Assembly (NCBI RefSeq): GCF_033473495.1
Contig: NC_088937.1
Location: 3,968,001-4,032,000 of the forward strand
Direction: 5' to 3'
DNA from: Cercospora beticola
Taxonomy: Eukaryota; Ascomycota; Dothideomycetes; Mycosphaerellales; Mycosphaerellaceae
DNA length: 64,000 nt
Both the position numbers and the translations under genes were made by a program. Below, in pieces: positions 55,032 through 64,000 of the stretch; position 1 is the first letter of the stretch, and each line of letters opens with the position of its first letter. The notes under the pieces are model-generated. The model made no database searches, was not told the DNA's origin, and saw nothing but the letters and a program-made list of their open reading frames with translations.

Positions 55032-56691
55032 TTAGTGACCAAAAGTCGCCTGGCTGGCCTTAGCCAGATGCTTGTTGTCCTTCTGCCACTGCCTCGAGTA
55101 TTTCAAACCAAAGCCATGCTCGAAGACATGTCTAATAGTCTCGAGCGGCATGCCCTTCACATCTGGATAGCAGAACACGATGAAGAGCCAGCCAAAGAAG
55201 CAAATACCCGCGTAGAATCCAAATGCTCCCGAAGGTGTGATCCCCTTCATCATGGACAAGAAAGTCGAGGCAATGATGATATTCGTGGACCAGCAAGTGA
55301 CCGTATTCAACATGGTTCCAAGAGCACGAACTTCCAACGGAATCAACTCCGTCCCGATCCAGGCAATGGTAGCAACACCAGATGAGTAAAATCCTACGTA
55401 GCAGATAATCGTCACAAGGACCACGATTCCTGCCCAGCCTGCGTCATCGGTTTCTAGCTCGAGAGTGCTGAGGTTGATTGGAATGTAGTGGAATGCGATT
55501 GCAGCGATCATCATGCAAATCGACATGCCTGCGACTGATACAACCAGAAGGATGCGGCGACCGAATCTGTCTACCAAGACCAGATTTACTCCGGAGAAAA
55601 TCCAGTTTGTGCCGGACACGACTATGGCGACTGCTGTGGCGTTCTTGAAGCCGACTATGGCAAAGAGCGTGGCAGAGTAGTACATGAGAGTGTTGAAACC
55701 GCCGAGCTGGGAAATACCCATGATCAAACATGCAGTGAGAACGGCTCGCGCGGTGGCAGGTGTGTTGAAGATACGCTTGAAGACCGTCCACAGAGATTCT
55801 GGTACCAAGCTCGAAGTAGCCTCCTCGATGGACACCTCAATGGAACGTATCTTTGCGATACGTTGCTCGTGCGTTGAAGTCGGATACAACCGAAGAAGAA
55901 CTGCTTCAGCAGCATCCGTCTTGCCGTGGGCGACAAGTTGACGAGGTGATTCCGGACACCAGAACAGCATGATTGCAAGTGCGACTGCTGGGAAGGCTCC
56001 AATCCCGACTGTGCCTCGCCATCCTTCTCCTGGAACTTCCGCGAGTCCTGCACCAATCGCACTGGCAACCAGCTGGCCAAACGTGACACTCATATTGTTG
56101 AAAGCGATCATTCTGCCACGGTACTTGGCAGGTGCAAGTTCTCCGATGTAGACAGGCACGATCATCGCTGCGGAACCGACTCCCAATCCAACGACAAATC
56201 TTCCGACTGCGAATTGGGCAACAGAGTAGGCGGCTGTTTGCAGAACTGTACCAATGACGAAGACAATGCAGGCTCCCCAAACGGGCCATTTGCGGCCATG
56301 CTTGTCAGCTGCGAGTCCGGCAAAGACAGCGCCCACAAGGGCGCCGCCTGAGGTGAGGGATGTGACGAGTTCCTGTTCGCTGGAGGAAAGCTCATGGCCG
56401 AGGGATGTGCCAATGCTGACGAGGACGGAGGAGATGTAGCCGGTATCGTAACCTAAGTCACCCTGGTGTCAGTACTCGGCCCAGACTGAACTCTGGAATA
56501 ATTTTAGACGTACCGAAGAGGAAACCACCTAGAGAGACAGTGATCGATATGAGCCATGCGGCTCTTGATGCCGCAGTGGCTTCGATGCCAGAGAGCGCCG
56601 TGATCTCATCGAACGTCTCACGGTCCTTCAGGTCTTCAATCTGCTCTTCTGTGGTCCATTGCTGCACTTTCTTCTCATCGTGAGTAGCCAT
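55032..56691 (-). CDS. MFS sugar/polyol transporter (myo-inositol/hexose type)
   Basis: Two exons, 56691-56514 and 56452-55032, 532 residues; intron of 61 nt with GTACGT donor and TTAG acceptor. The join reads GGFLFG-YDTGYISSVLV in helix 1, as in inositol and hexose carriers. Family motifs: DKHGRK after helix 2, GRFVVGLGVGSAAMIVPVYIGE in helices 4-5, PESPRQL before the central loop, VDRFGRR after helix 8. Cytosolic N-terminus of about 45 acidic residues. A proton symporter of the plasma membrane for a sugar or polyol; inositol is a guess. Confidence 0.92.
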
Positions 56692-57676
56692 GGTGTCTCA
56701 GCATGCGAGGATATGCTGGCTTGAAGAATATGCCACGAAAGTGAGTAGCAACCGTGCAGCAAACGAGAGCGTTGATCCAGTCCCAGGATTAAGATGGTCG
56801 GGAGTGCTTGAAAATGCAAAGAGCACCAAACATCTGGACTCCCTGGTCGTATTTAAGTCCTAGTCGACCGACATCGTGGCAGGCAAATGTTGCCAATGCC
56901 TGAACGCCACACCCCGCTCGTGGCCATTGTAGAGTATGTTTCAAGGCAGTTTACTCCGCAAAGACAGCCCGGCTATGACCATGCGAAAGCCAAGGCTTCC
57001 CCAGATTTGACTAACGACCCCATCTGGAGGCGGGAACAACCTTCGTCATCTGGGCTGTCAGAGCTTCGGAGTAGTCTTGGTATGGAGAGGAGTGGATGAG
57101 GATGTGACAGCCGAAGGTTTCCATCAGCTGAGACAAGGATCGATCGCCGCCAGTCGCCGACTAGATCTGTGGCAGTAGAGAAGAATGTTTGTGGTGGCGG
57201 TTTGCAGAAGCCGGACTGATGTGCCAGCTCTGAATGGGCGAGGGATGTTCCGCGGAGAACCGCACCGTTTTGGGCTGAAAGGCTCGATCGGATTGGAAAG
57301 GCAATGAAGCCCGAACACTCATGACTACACCCGAGCCTCGTCCTCCAAGCCCGCGGCGATACGTATTGCAATAAAGAAGTGGCCGCTAGTTCAGAACATC
57401 TCGCCGCTTCCAAGCTTGACGGACGAAGAGCGATGAAATTTCACTGACTGAGATTTCGGCAAGACTCTCTGCTCGAAATTGCATACTGTGTTGTCAATCT
57501 CTAGGTGGCGAAAGTGCTTGGATTCTGTCATACCCTCAGTCTGTAAGCATATTGAGGCTACTAATTTCCTATTCCTCGCAAGTCATCAAAGTATTCTTCA
57601 GTCGTCAAGCCTTCACACATAATTCTTGCTTTCGCATAGCAGCGACACTCTCAGACGTCTATGCATCGTATCGATA
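56692..57676. other. intergenic, nothing recognised
   Basis: Promoter region of the transporter and 3' flank of the next gene. Confidence 0.4.
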
Positions 57677-58561
57677 TCAAACTCCAACCCCTTTAGCACA
57701 AAGCTCACAGTTGTCCACTTTCGAATCCGCATGACCTCTGTGTAGTATGGCTTCTGCTGTATAATCCTCAGCAGGGTCCCGATAAATACCCTTCAAGAAA
57801 TCTTCGTCACGAGGTGGGATGTACCACGCTTTGCTTGGAGCCGCAATGCCGTGCAGTCGATGCTTCCACACGTAGTCCACAGCATCTGCAAGGTTCGCAA
57901 GCCCGATGCGTCCATTATGAAGAACATAATCAAGATTGTCCTCCTGCCATGCAATCTTGTATTTCACTCTGGACTGCAACTCCAATTCGAGGATAGTGCT
58001 TAACACATCCCAAACGGATTTCTCATTCTCAGGAACGTAAATGGGCGGGAATGTGATGGAGTCCCGGCCGTAATCGCTTTTCGGCTCGACATTGAGAGGT
58101 CCGGTTCGTGGCCAGACTTCCAGAGGACCGGTGGCTTGAGCGAATAGCATCTCTTGCAATAGTGGTCGTAGATTGTCGAGCAGGGACCATTCAGCGTCTG
58201 TCGGGGGTGTTCGGAAGATGGTTTTGTCGATCACGAACTGGAAGCCTGGGTCGGCAAATACGGTGGGATCGTTGAAGACCTTGAAGAATCGCCAATGAAA
58301 GATCTGCTATACCATTGCGAAGAGCGGGTTGACTCTACAGCCGTCTGTAATGTGTCCATGCTCTTGTTCGAGGAAGAACTGACGTCGAAGTTCTGGATAC
58401 TGCTTTGCCACTTTGAGAACGTTTTGGTGTGCGAGATAAGCGTAGGCGAATTCTTCGGCACCAAGGTGGCCTAAGATCGATGCCAATATTTCAGGGGTAG
58501 AAAAGACCTCGTGGGCTGCTGATCCGGCGGAGGGTTCTGGAACAGAAGTTGATGAAATCAT
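57677..58561 (-). pseudogene. F-box-like protein F1, interrupted by one in-frame TAG
   Basis: A 295-codon frame (from ATG 58561; an earlier ATG at 58636 adds 25 codons) that is open except for TAG at 58307-58309, codon 85. The N-terminal part is F-box-like: VFSTPEILASILGHLGAEEFAYAYL, then RRQFFLEQEHG and NPLFAMV. The stop follows, and the frame continues QIFHWRFFKVF to the end for 210 codons. The paralogue at 60799 reads NPIFEMVFRIFGW across this point. Later parts also align (LRPLLQEMLFAQA with LRPLLQQTLFAKA). No other damage seen. Pseudogene, truncated product or recoded stop. Confidence 0.7.
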
Positions 58562-60272
58562 CTTGAAGATAGACTGGCGCTCAGTATTCGCTCTTGAGTG
58601 ACGATGCGAGCGGAAGTAGGACAGGCTGCGCTGCATACGGGCCAGTCTGGTAGCTAGTCCGTCCTTGTTGTTCCGTCTCTGAAGAGAGATGTCAGATCAA
58701 AAGAAAGAGGGAGGTAGGGAATCCAACGTTCAATGGAGTCAGCAGGCTGTGGTTTAAGTAATTTGTGGTGTCTCCGTGGCCTCAAAGTCTGACGAAGTAC
58801 GATCGCCCTCAAATCTGAGGGAGTACAATCGCTTTACCGTGGTACTCCACGGGCCAAGTTGAAACTTTGTGTCCCGAGGACGGAGCTGACACAAATTCTG
58901 GCACAAAGTTTTCCGAGAACCTGCTCACAGGTCAATGCTGGAGTGATCATAGAAGACCCCCTTTTTTACTGGTCGTTCTTCGGGCTGAGTGGAAGGTTTC
59001 CTGAGTCAAACTCGACTCGTGTCAAGTACAGCGTGTGTCGAGCGGCGTATGTTGCGCAGTAGTATGTTGATTGGCTTCGCGTGGTTCCTCTGTCATTCCT
59101 GGATTCCGTCATCCACGACAAGCTTGAACAAAGTGTGGTCCGCGGGGATCCCAGAGGATCGCATGTACTATTCTGAATTAAAGCCAAAGCGGCCGAGCCA
59201 GGTTCTGCAAGTTTTCGCCGAAGATGCTACCGCGGCAACTCCGGCCCACGAGTTGCACTGCAAAGGGATTTTTCGCAGTGCAAGATGGGTGTTCCGGAGC
59301 ACACAGCAGTGGGAATTTCGGACAATCTCGCACTCGTGGTCGTTGTGGCAACACGGATGCTCCCGCGCTAAAGCACATGCGCTGGACAAACTAGCTTCTG
59401 TCACTGACGAACAGGATACGACGCTGCTCTGAAGATGCGAACCTCAGCTCTCGGTATTTGCGGTCGGTCGACGGGACACCCGCAGCCCAGACTTTCAGAA
59501 TCCTTCGACTTCGGCTGGGCGCCTGCGGGCTGCCGGTCAGCAATCAATGTTGATTGTGTTTGTGTCTCACACGCTTCATGCATGGAATGACCTGGTATGC
59601 GCCGTGGCCGACTTCACAAGTGTTGCTATAGTCTATTGCTGAGGGGACTTCCGTTGTCAAGTGGTGCCTGAACAGGTAGTGTAATAACTGCGGTGGCTCT
59701 GCTGGCGGCACTGGGGATAGGGACGAAGCTGAGTACAGACGAGATTTCGATCGGTGTCCAGCGGATTGCACCCTCGTGGTACTGCGTAGTAGCCGCAGGA
59801 ACAGAGGCAGCCTTATTGTCGCCTGTCGTCTGCGTCGTTTTGAAGCTGATGCGCGGAGGGGTAGTTGTCTTGTTGCTGGCCGACTGGCCAGTCGTCACCT
59901 CCAGCTTGATCTTGCTCGCTCTCAATGTTCTAGGGCTGTCGCTGGACTTCCCGTATCTGATTATCTTCAACCGCGAGTTCTCCTTGACTTGATCAATTTC
60001 TCGAATGTACCCTCATGTCTGAGAGCAATGGCGGATTGGTGTGTGCCGTGTGGAACCAGTCCTTTTTTTGTGGTCGCCTTAGCGTGAGTTGCTCAGGATT
60101 CGAGCTGTTGGGCATGAGTTCGCGATGCTCTCGGTCTGTACTGTTCCTGTCTTGAGCCTTGTCGCCGTGGATCTTTCTTCCGGCTCGTATAGTGTCTTGT
60201 CGAACCGGGATTCGCGTGTCGGATCTGGTACGATACACTGTACTGTGCTTGCGCTGGCGCAGCATGTGCCGG

Positions 60273-60303
<31 letters not shown>

Positions 60304-60798
60304 CAAAGCAAGGCGCGCCCTACCTCCTTCCCAGACGCTTCCAAGTGCCTTGCCCTCGAGTGACGTAATGCCTATGCTTGGTGCTTTCTCTCTTCCCATG
60401 TAATGTAAACACCTTTTGGGTGTGACTGCGACTTCCGCCATTACTTCTGGCGTTATTTGAGGCAGGGGAGTTCGTACTACAGGAGCTCTCTTAGAACACT
60501 TCAGGACCTGCGGATTGGGAAAGCGATCTAAGTATTATTACACGATTTGCGTTTCTACGAGCTAAAACAACTTACAGACCCGCCAAAACTTTGTTCTATC
60601 GATAGAGTACGTAAGTAGTCCTCTCAATGTAGCAGGCAGTATTCGGGGTGATGGTCAATACTCCGGCTGTGAACCTTTGATCGTGTTGTCGGCTTCTTTC
60701 ACATCTAGTATTGTTAGGAAAAGGTCGATATCCCAGTGCCAGGCCAAAGACCTTCCTCACACAACCTGTTTTCTGTTCTCTCTTTTTTGCAGGCCCCC
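58562..60798. other. intergenic with a TG/GA microsatellite
   Basis: No supported gene. A plus-strand hydrophobic frame at 59693-59992 begins at GTG and is probably chance. Confidence 0.4.
60273..60303 (+). repeat. (TG)n(GA)n microsatellite
   Basis: About ten TG units followed by five GA units. Confidence 0.9.
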
Positions 60799-61530
60799 TC
60801 ACTGCCAAAGGCGGTACACAGCAGCTGCAAGATCTCCAAGTCCTCTCCGAGCATCATGAAGCGCATGTTTCAAATGTCGGTCATGATTCTCACGACGTGG
60901 CACTGCGGCTTTGTATACCACCCTGTCAGATATTTCCTGCTCAAGCACCATCCTCAACACGTCCAAGACAGAGTTCGCACCTTCCACAACGTCCACGTAG
61001 CCATAAGGAACGAGGTCGCGATCGCGGTCGCAAATCGGAAAGATCGAGACCGGATGGCTTGCCTTGGCAAATAATGTCTGCTGCAACAGAGGCCGCAGAT
61101 CGAGAACGAAACGCCATGCGTTTTCGTCTAGTAGTATACGCTTGTAAGATTTCCTGATAGAGCAACGGAACTCGTCCTTCCAATCTGGGCAAAGATGAAG
61201 AAAGCTGGGGCGATACCGCAGAATTGCCTCTTCTGGGTACCGACGCACGAGCTCGGTCGGGCCCATGCTCCATCCAAAGATGCGGAACACCATCTCGAAG
61301 ATCGGATTGAGCTGAAAGCCGCCGTCAATCGCTCCGGGCTCCTGCTCAAGGAAGAACTGGTGACGGAGATGCGGAAAGTTCTTGGCTACATCCAGACAGT
61401 AAGGGTGAGCTAGCTGTACCTGAGCGAACTCAACAGGATGGAGGTGTCCTAGGATCGCCCCGAGGATTTCTGGCGTCGCGAAGACCTGCGAGGCCGCAGT
61501 CTCGGCCGCGGGCACACGCTGGTCAGGCAT
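60799..61530 (-). CDS. F-box-like protein F2 (243 aa)
   Basis: Single uninterrupted exon from the ATG at 61530. The F-box-like start is VFATPEILGAILGHLHPVEF, followed by LRHQFFLEQEPG, NPIFEMVFRIFGW, a middle helical part and LRPLLQQTLFAKASHP. Intact paralogue of F1, 2.2 kb away and in the same orientation. It ends a little earlier than F1, near the LADAVDYVW / LAAAVYRLW block. A presumed SCF substrate adaptor of a family I know only as uncharacterised fungal F-box-like proteins. Confidence 0.7.
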   Translation of the reverse strand: MPDQRVPAAETAASQVFATPEILGAILGHLHPVEFAQVQLAHPYCLDVAKNFPHLRHQFFLEQEPGAIDGGFQLNPIFEMVFRIFGWSMGPTELVRRYPEEAILRYRPSFLHLCPDWKDEFRCSIRKSYKRILLDENAWRFVLDLRPLLQQTLFAKASHPVSIFPICDRDRDLVPYGYVDVVEGANSVLDVLRMVLEQEISDRVVYKAAVPRRENHDRHLKHALHDARRGLGDLAAAVYRLWQ

Positions 61531-61914
61531 TGTGGTTCGCCGGGGGTGTCGACGTCGAGTTTGTGATTGGTCAGAGTGATCTACGCGAGATTTAGTAGAG
61601 CTGTGATGCGTGAAATCAGTGTCTGGCCAAGGATGAAATGGTGGGAGTATGTAGTAGTATTTATCGCAAGGAGAGACTGGGTTTAAGGACGTGGTGGCCT
61701 CAGAACTCTCTTGACATTAAACTTCGATACTTGAAGAAAAGATCATTGCTGCCTGAGTGGGAACAGCGACCATAGTCTTGGCGCTCTTGAAGTGACTGTG
61801 CGCGCGAATGCCTCTTTGGTCAGCAAATGGCGTTGTGGCTTAACGTCGAATGTGAGTAGCTTACACGTATATTTGCCCATGAGTTGTTGCATCTCTCAAA
61901 GAGTCAGGTGGTCT
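61531..61914. other. intergenic, nothing recognised
   Basis: Short spacer before the effector-like gene. Confidence 0.5.
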
Positions 61915-62438
61915 TCAGCTTAGCTTCTTGCAGCATCGATTGTAGCATCTGATAGCTTTCTTTCCGTTATCATCATACGGTAGCTGCGTGCCGATTAATT
62001 TCGACCCTTTGTACATTCCGCGCAGATGCACTTACACATTTTCCCATCTTGCAATACTCGCCATTCTTTGTATCGCATGATGTGCCTCCTTTGATTTCGG
62101 GGAGCTTGGCTTTCGCGTTGCAATGGTGTGCGCCGATGCAATCCTGGTGTATGGTCAGCATCCTATTCAGTGCGGGGTCAAGGTGGAAAGATGTAGATGC
62201 TTGCCTGATACAACACGTCCGCGGACTTATCAGCGCTGCAAACTTCTACGAGATAGCAGTGCTCCTTGGCCTTTCCTTTTGCCTGTCCACTACCTCTTGC
62301 ATCCTCTTGATCGTTAAAAGAGCCCTCTCCCTCGGTTGCAACCGCGTTCTCGCCTGCTAGCGCGTTCTTTGGCGCATGAGCTTTATTTTGTGCCATGGCA
62401 AGTGCCGACAGAAGAGCCAGGAGAGCGAAGAGACGCAT
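61915..62438 (-). CDS. Secreted 10-cysteine effector-like protein (136 aa)
   Basis: Three exons: 62438-62205, 62143-62036 and 61983-61915; introns of 61 and 52 nt. Signal peptide of about 16 residues (MRLFALLALLSALAMA), a Lys/Gly/Asp-rich pro-region to about residue 58, then ten cysteines: EHC, EVC, DC, HHC, TSC, EYC, GKC, RC and a final CC before KKLS. Every exon join keeps this pattern and ends at a TGA. Intron 1 has a GC donor (CAG|GCAAGC); intron 2 has a perfect GTAAGT. The even number of cysteines, small size and signal peptide are typical of apoplastic effectors or antimicrobial proteins. No family recognised. Confidence 0.7.
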
Positions 62439-62608
62439 TTTGAATACTGATTGGTCGAAGTATAAGGCTGATGGGTGTCGACAGCTGGATGCTTGTGACT
62501 GTGCAATGTTTTAGTAACGAGCAATAGAATCGCAATGGCATCGTTCTTATAGGATCAGTCCCATCCCATGAGCTAGAAGCACCGCTTGCACACACACGGT
62601 TGAGAGAC
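62439..62608. promoter_or_regulatory. Divergent promoter candidate
   Basis: Upstream region of the effector-like gene; the small frame at 62609 would be divergent from it. No clear TATA box. Confidence 0.2.
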
Positions 62609-62803
62609 ATGGCGTCCTTCTCTTCTGACACGCATTCTGGTCAGTGTTGCAACAGAGTACAGGAGCATTGCCTGTTCGGCGAGATCGATATCAAGGCTTT
62701 TGAAGCCGAAGTCAGCTCGATTGAGCTCGTTGGCTGTCCGATCTGCGGCTTGAAGACAGTCCCTCCTCCCTTCTATGCCGCGATTGTATCATGCCGATCA
62801 TGA
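62609..62803 (+). CDS. Possible small Cys-rich protein (64 aa)
   Basis: ATG-started frame with Cys pairs (QCC, EHC and GCPICG), which could bind zinc. No signal peptide, no intron and no family recognised. It may be chance or one exon of a larger gene. Confidence 0.2.
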   Translation: MASFSSDTHSGQCCNRVQEHCLFGEIDIKAFEAEVSSIELVGCPICGLKTVPPPFYAAIVSCRS

Positions 62804-63854
62804 ACACGAGAGCATAGCCCGTTGAAAGGTTTAAGCCCACAGCCCTAAGAGCCGGACCCTGTCAGTCCAGATTTGTTTGGCTATTAGACTTCCCGTGTCT
62901 ATATGGGATTGGGGCTTGGCTCTGTTAGATCTGAGTTCGAGCTGCGCGGGACGGTAAACGACGGGCGGAGGACAATCTTCTCGATTCTTTCCGTGCATCG
63001 AAATGCAAATGGTCAAGATTGCACGCCAATGTGTCGACCAATGTCCTCTTCGGGAAATGTAGTCCTTCACACATGTCCTTGTAACGAGGGACGAGAACGG
63101 CATCCGGCGGCAAGTGGTCGTGCAGCAGAGTATTAATTCTGCATGCTCAATCAACAACGGATGCTGTGACCTGTTTCGGGCTCCTGACCGTCCAGTGCTC
63201 TCCTTGGCATCTGTAAGCACTCATGCAGATCGGACCTAAGGTATGCGGCGATACCACTCACGTGAAAGGGCTGCGAGCAAAGATGAAGCGGGGGACTGAA
63301 AGTCATGACCACCCGGAATGAACTCTATTAGATGCATGTTCGTGGGTGATTGCGAGAACTATCGGTCTGTATTCGTAACGTTTGCCTCTGCATAGACCAG
63401 AATCCTCAACAAGCTGGAAGCGGCAGTCCGTCGTTCGCATCTTTTGCAAGATCTTTGCCAGCATCTGATACGTACGCTATCCTTGTCCTCTCTAGGTACA
63501 ATTGAATGAGCTCCTGACGCGGTGCTCAAGATGGCACGATCGCCCAGAAATGCTCTTGATTTTGGGGAACTTTTACGGCAACAAAGGAGAAGGCGGCGCT
63601 CAGGATCGGATGGTCGCAGCGGAGGAGGAGAGGCCGCCACATAGGAAGCAGAATCACCAGGAAATGAAATCCAGTGTACATATGTTGACTGGTGCTGGCG
63701 ATAGCAAAGGGCAACGAGATCTCAACGTGAAGTGAAATTCAAGAGCACGTGACACCGCGCCGATCCTGCCACGTCTTCTTGCCAAAATTTATGCCGCACC
63801 AAACAACCCCAACAACTCCACTATGTAACCACAGCACCACCTCGTCTTTCCACT
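62804..63854. other. intergenic, nothing recognised
   Basis: No supported gene; the right end is the promoter of the SNARE gene. Confidence 0.4.
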
Positions 63855-64000
63855 ATGTCGGCCCTTTACAACAATGCCCTTCGCCAATCCAAATCTCTTC
63901 GTGCCAACCTAGACACTCTCGCCTCCAACTCGGCACCCAACTCCGCTGCGCTCCAAGGCCAGATTACAACGCTCCTCACCAGCTTCACGCGCACATTAGA
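63855..64000 (+). CDS. BOS1: Bos1-like Golgi SNARE, 5' part only
   Basis: The frame opens with ATG at 63855 and runs off the window after 48 codons. The start MSALYNNALRQSKSLRANLD and the following GQITTLLTSFTRTL match the conserved N-terminus of Bos1/GOSR2, a Qb-SNARE for ER-to-Golgi vesicle fusion. The SNARE motif and membrane anchor lie beyond the window, so the identification rests on the N-terminus alone. Confidence 0.7.
   Translation, partial: MSALYNNALRQSKSLRANLDTLASNSAPNSAALQGQITTLLTSFTRTL

Noticed and set aside
59693..59992. Hydrophobic 99-codon plus-strand frame
   Set aside because: Starts at GTG, no family, the opposite strand is equally open.
1..64000. tRNA genes, rRNA, CRISPR arrays, riboswitches
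   Set aside because: None recognised by eye; CRISPR is not expected in a fungus, and tRNAs would need a covariance-model scan to exclude.

Overview
The window is nuclear DNA of a filamentous ascomycete. Genes are split by short introns (about 50-150 nt, mostly GT-AG), base composition is near 50% GC, and the gene set is typical of filamentous Ascomycota (GPCR of the Git3 type, GH64 glucanase, long-form tRNase Z, CAP/Srv2, Bos1). A Dothideomycete, perhaps Mycosphaerellales, is my best guess, but that placement is inference. Several obvious open frames start at non-ATG codons; starts below were moved to ATG where one exists, and exon joins were chosen by homology between paralogues or to known families.

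Left third (1-25.4 kb), accessory in character: an SDR oxidoreductase with an altered active site, a ThDP-dependent decarboxylase/acetolactate-synthase-like enzyme, an ACS-type MFS transporter, a membrane-anchored tyrosinase, a tandem group of three tiny secreted CC-x-C-x2-C peptides, and a seven-helix Git3-like receptor. Two F-box-like paralogues with identical intron positions lie in opposite orientation at 6.6-9.2 kb and 23.0-25.3 kb and bracket the transporter, tyrosinase, peptide and receptor block.

Middle (25.4-33.4 kb), core genes: tRNase Z, adenylyl-cyclase-associated protein and a Mak32-like PfkB protein. From 34.6 to 44.9 kb follows a tandem family of five RING proteins sharing an unfamiliar C-terminal module, with a J-domain protein inserted among them. 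Two of the five are cut by one in-frame stop codon in an otherwise open frame, and a third has lost a zinc ligand.

Right third (45-64 kb): an F-box protein, an inverted-repeat (MITE-like) element, a secreted GH64 glucanase, a small conserved unknown, a large Thr/Ser-rich surface protein with a Cys-rich cytoplasmic tail, a sugar/inositol transporter, two tandem F-box-like paralogues (one again with a single in-frame stop), a 10-cysteine secreted effector-like protein, and the 5' end of the SNARE Bos1. Overall the window carries ten candidate ubiquitin-ligase subunits (five RING, five F-box-like) and at least four small secreted cysteine-rich proteins, the kind of content expected of a fast-evolving region concerned with self/non-self or host interaction; that functional reading is inference.
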